From an uncultured Burkholderiales bacterium (GTDB lineage: Bacteria > Pseudomonadota > Gammaproteobacteria > Burkholderiales > Burkholderiaceae_F): 6,509 nt of DNA. Shown one piece after another: positions 6,330 to 6,509 of the stretch; position 1 is the stretch's first letter; each line of letters opens with the position of its first letter. Below the pieces are notes generated by a model that was not told the DNA's origin, did no database searches, and saw only the letters and a program-made list of their open reading frames with translations. Made by a program: the position numbers and the translations under genes. The stretch lies in the NCBI GenBank assembly GCA_903871435.1, contig CAIQGU010000191.1:1-6509 (forward strand). The letters run 5' to 3'.

Positions 6330-6405
6330 TGGTGGAGGTAAGCGGGATCGAACCGCTGACCTATTGCATGCCATGCAAGCGCTCTCCCTGCTGAGCTATA
6401 CCCCC
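6330..6405 (-). tRNA. tRNA-Ala (anticodon GGC)
   Basis: 76-nt cloverleaf on the minus strand with encoded CCA (6332-6330) and discriminator A. Acceptor GGGGGTA pairs with TACCTCC and includes the G3-U70 wobble that identifies alanine tRNAs. Anticodon GGC is at 6372-6370, in loop ATGGCAT with the A32-U38 pair typical of this isoacceptor. The outermost anticodon-stem position is a C27-U43 mismatch (6379/6363), where E. coli tRNA-Ala(GGC) has C-G. First gene of the Ala-Glu pair. Confidence 0.97.
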
Positions 6406-6421
6406 CACATGTGAACACTAC

Positions 6422-6450
6422 ATTTTAGGCTGACAGCGCCGGTAAGCCAA
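6422..6450 (-). promoter_or_regulatory. Sigma-70-type promoter of the tRNA-Ala/tRNA-Glu unit
   Basis: On the minus strand TTGGCT (6450-6445) as -35 and TAAAAT (6427-6422) as -10 are separated by exactly 17 bp. The -10 matches consensus at five of six positions; the -35 has the TTG core. Transcription would start near 6415, about 10 nt before the mature tRNA-Ala 5' end. Confidence 0.7.
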
Positions 6451-6509
6451 GGCGCCTGCAGCGTCCCGGCTTTCACTTCCGGCCAGCTGCTCGGGCCCGA
6501 CGTTAATAG

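Noticed and set aside
6418..6507. Minus-strand frame ending in ...AYRRCQPKM at TAG, possible C-terminus of a gene entering from the right
   Set aside because: Only about 29 codons are visible, no family is recognisable, and it overlaps the tRNA promoter including the -10; cannot be supported.

Overview
The window looks like chromosomal DNA from a high-GC betaproteobacterium, most likely in the Burkholderiales. This rests on the G+C-rich codon use, a nitrate/nitrite cluster with an ANTAR regulator, and a tRNA-Ala(GGC)/tRNA-Glu(UUC) pair. Genus cannot be fixed from the sequence alone.

Left two thirds, minus strand, reading leftwards from about 4288: a tight operon of an MFS nitrate/nitrite transporter (NarK/NasA family), the large subunit of NADH-dependent siroheme nitrite reductase (NirB) and its small Rieske subunit (NirD, running off the left edge). 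Gaps are 9 bp (transporter to nirB) and a 4-bp ATGA overlap (nirB to nirD). A 15-bp tandem repeat lies across that overlap and gives nirD three in-frame ATGs one repeat unit apart. The set imports nitrate/nitrite and reduces nitrite to ammonium. The absence of any respiratory nitrate reductase gene in view, and the regulator type, favour an assimilatory role.

Centre: a 343-bp divergent intergenic region, then on the plus strand a 423-residue soluble regulator. It has a degenerate response-regulator receiver, an ANTAR RNA-binding domain, and two tandem PilJ/NarX-like nitrate-sensor modules, each opening with a P-box-like motif. This suggests nitrate sensing and transcription antitermination in a single polypeptide, with no separate NasS partner visible. 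The leader of the transporter operon contains one hairpin with the A1/G4 hexaloop expected of ANTAR targets, followed directly by a T5 run. The usual second hexaloop was not found.

Right part: 92 bp after the regulator is an unannotated 44-codon ORF with a very strong Shine-Dalgarno. The gap holds another A1/G4 hexaloop hairpin that is mutually exclusive with an overlapping second hairpin, an arrangement reminiscent of ANTAR control. The window ends with tRNA-Ala(GGC) and tRNA-Glu(UUC) on the minus strand, behind a recognisable sigma-70-type promoter. The small ORF, the switch-like RNA next to it, and the regulator's domain order are the most interesting parts of the window.
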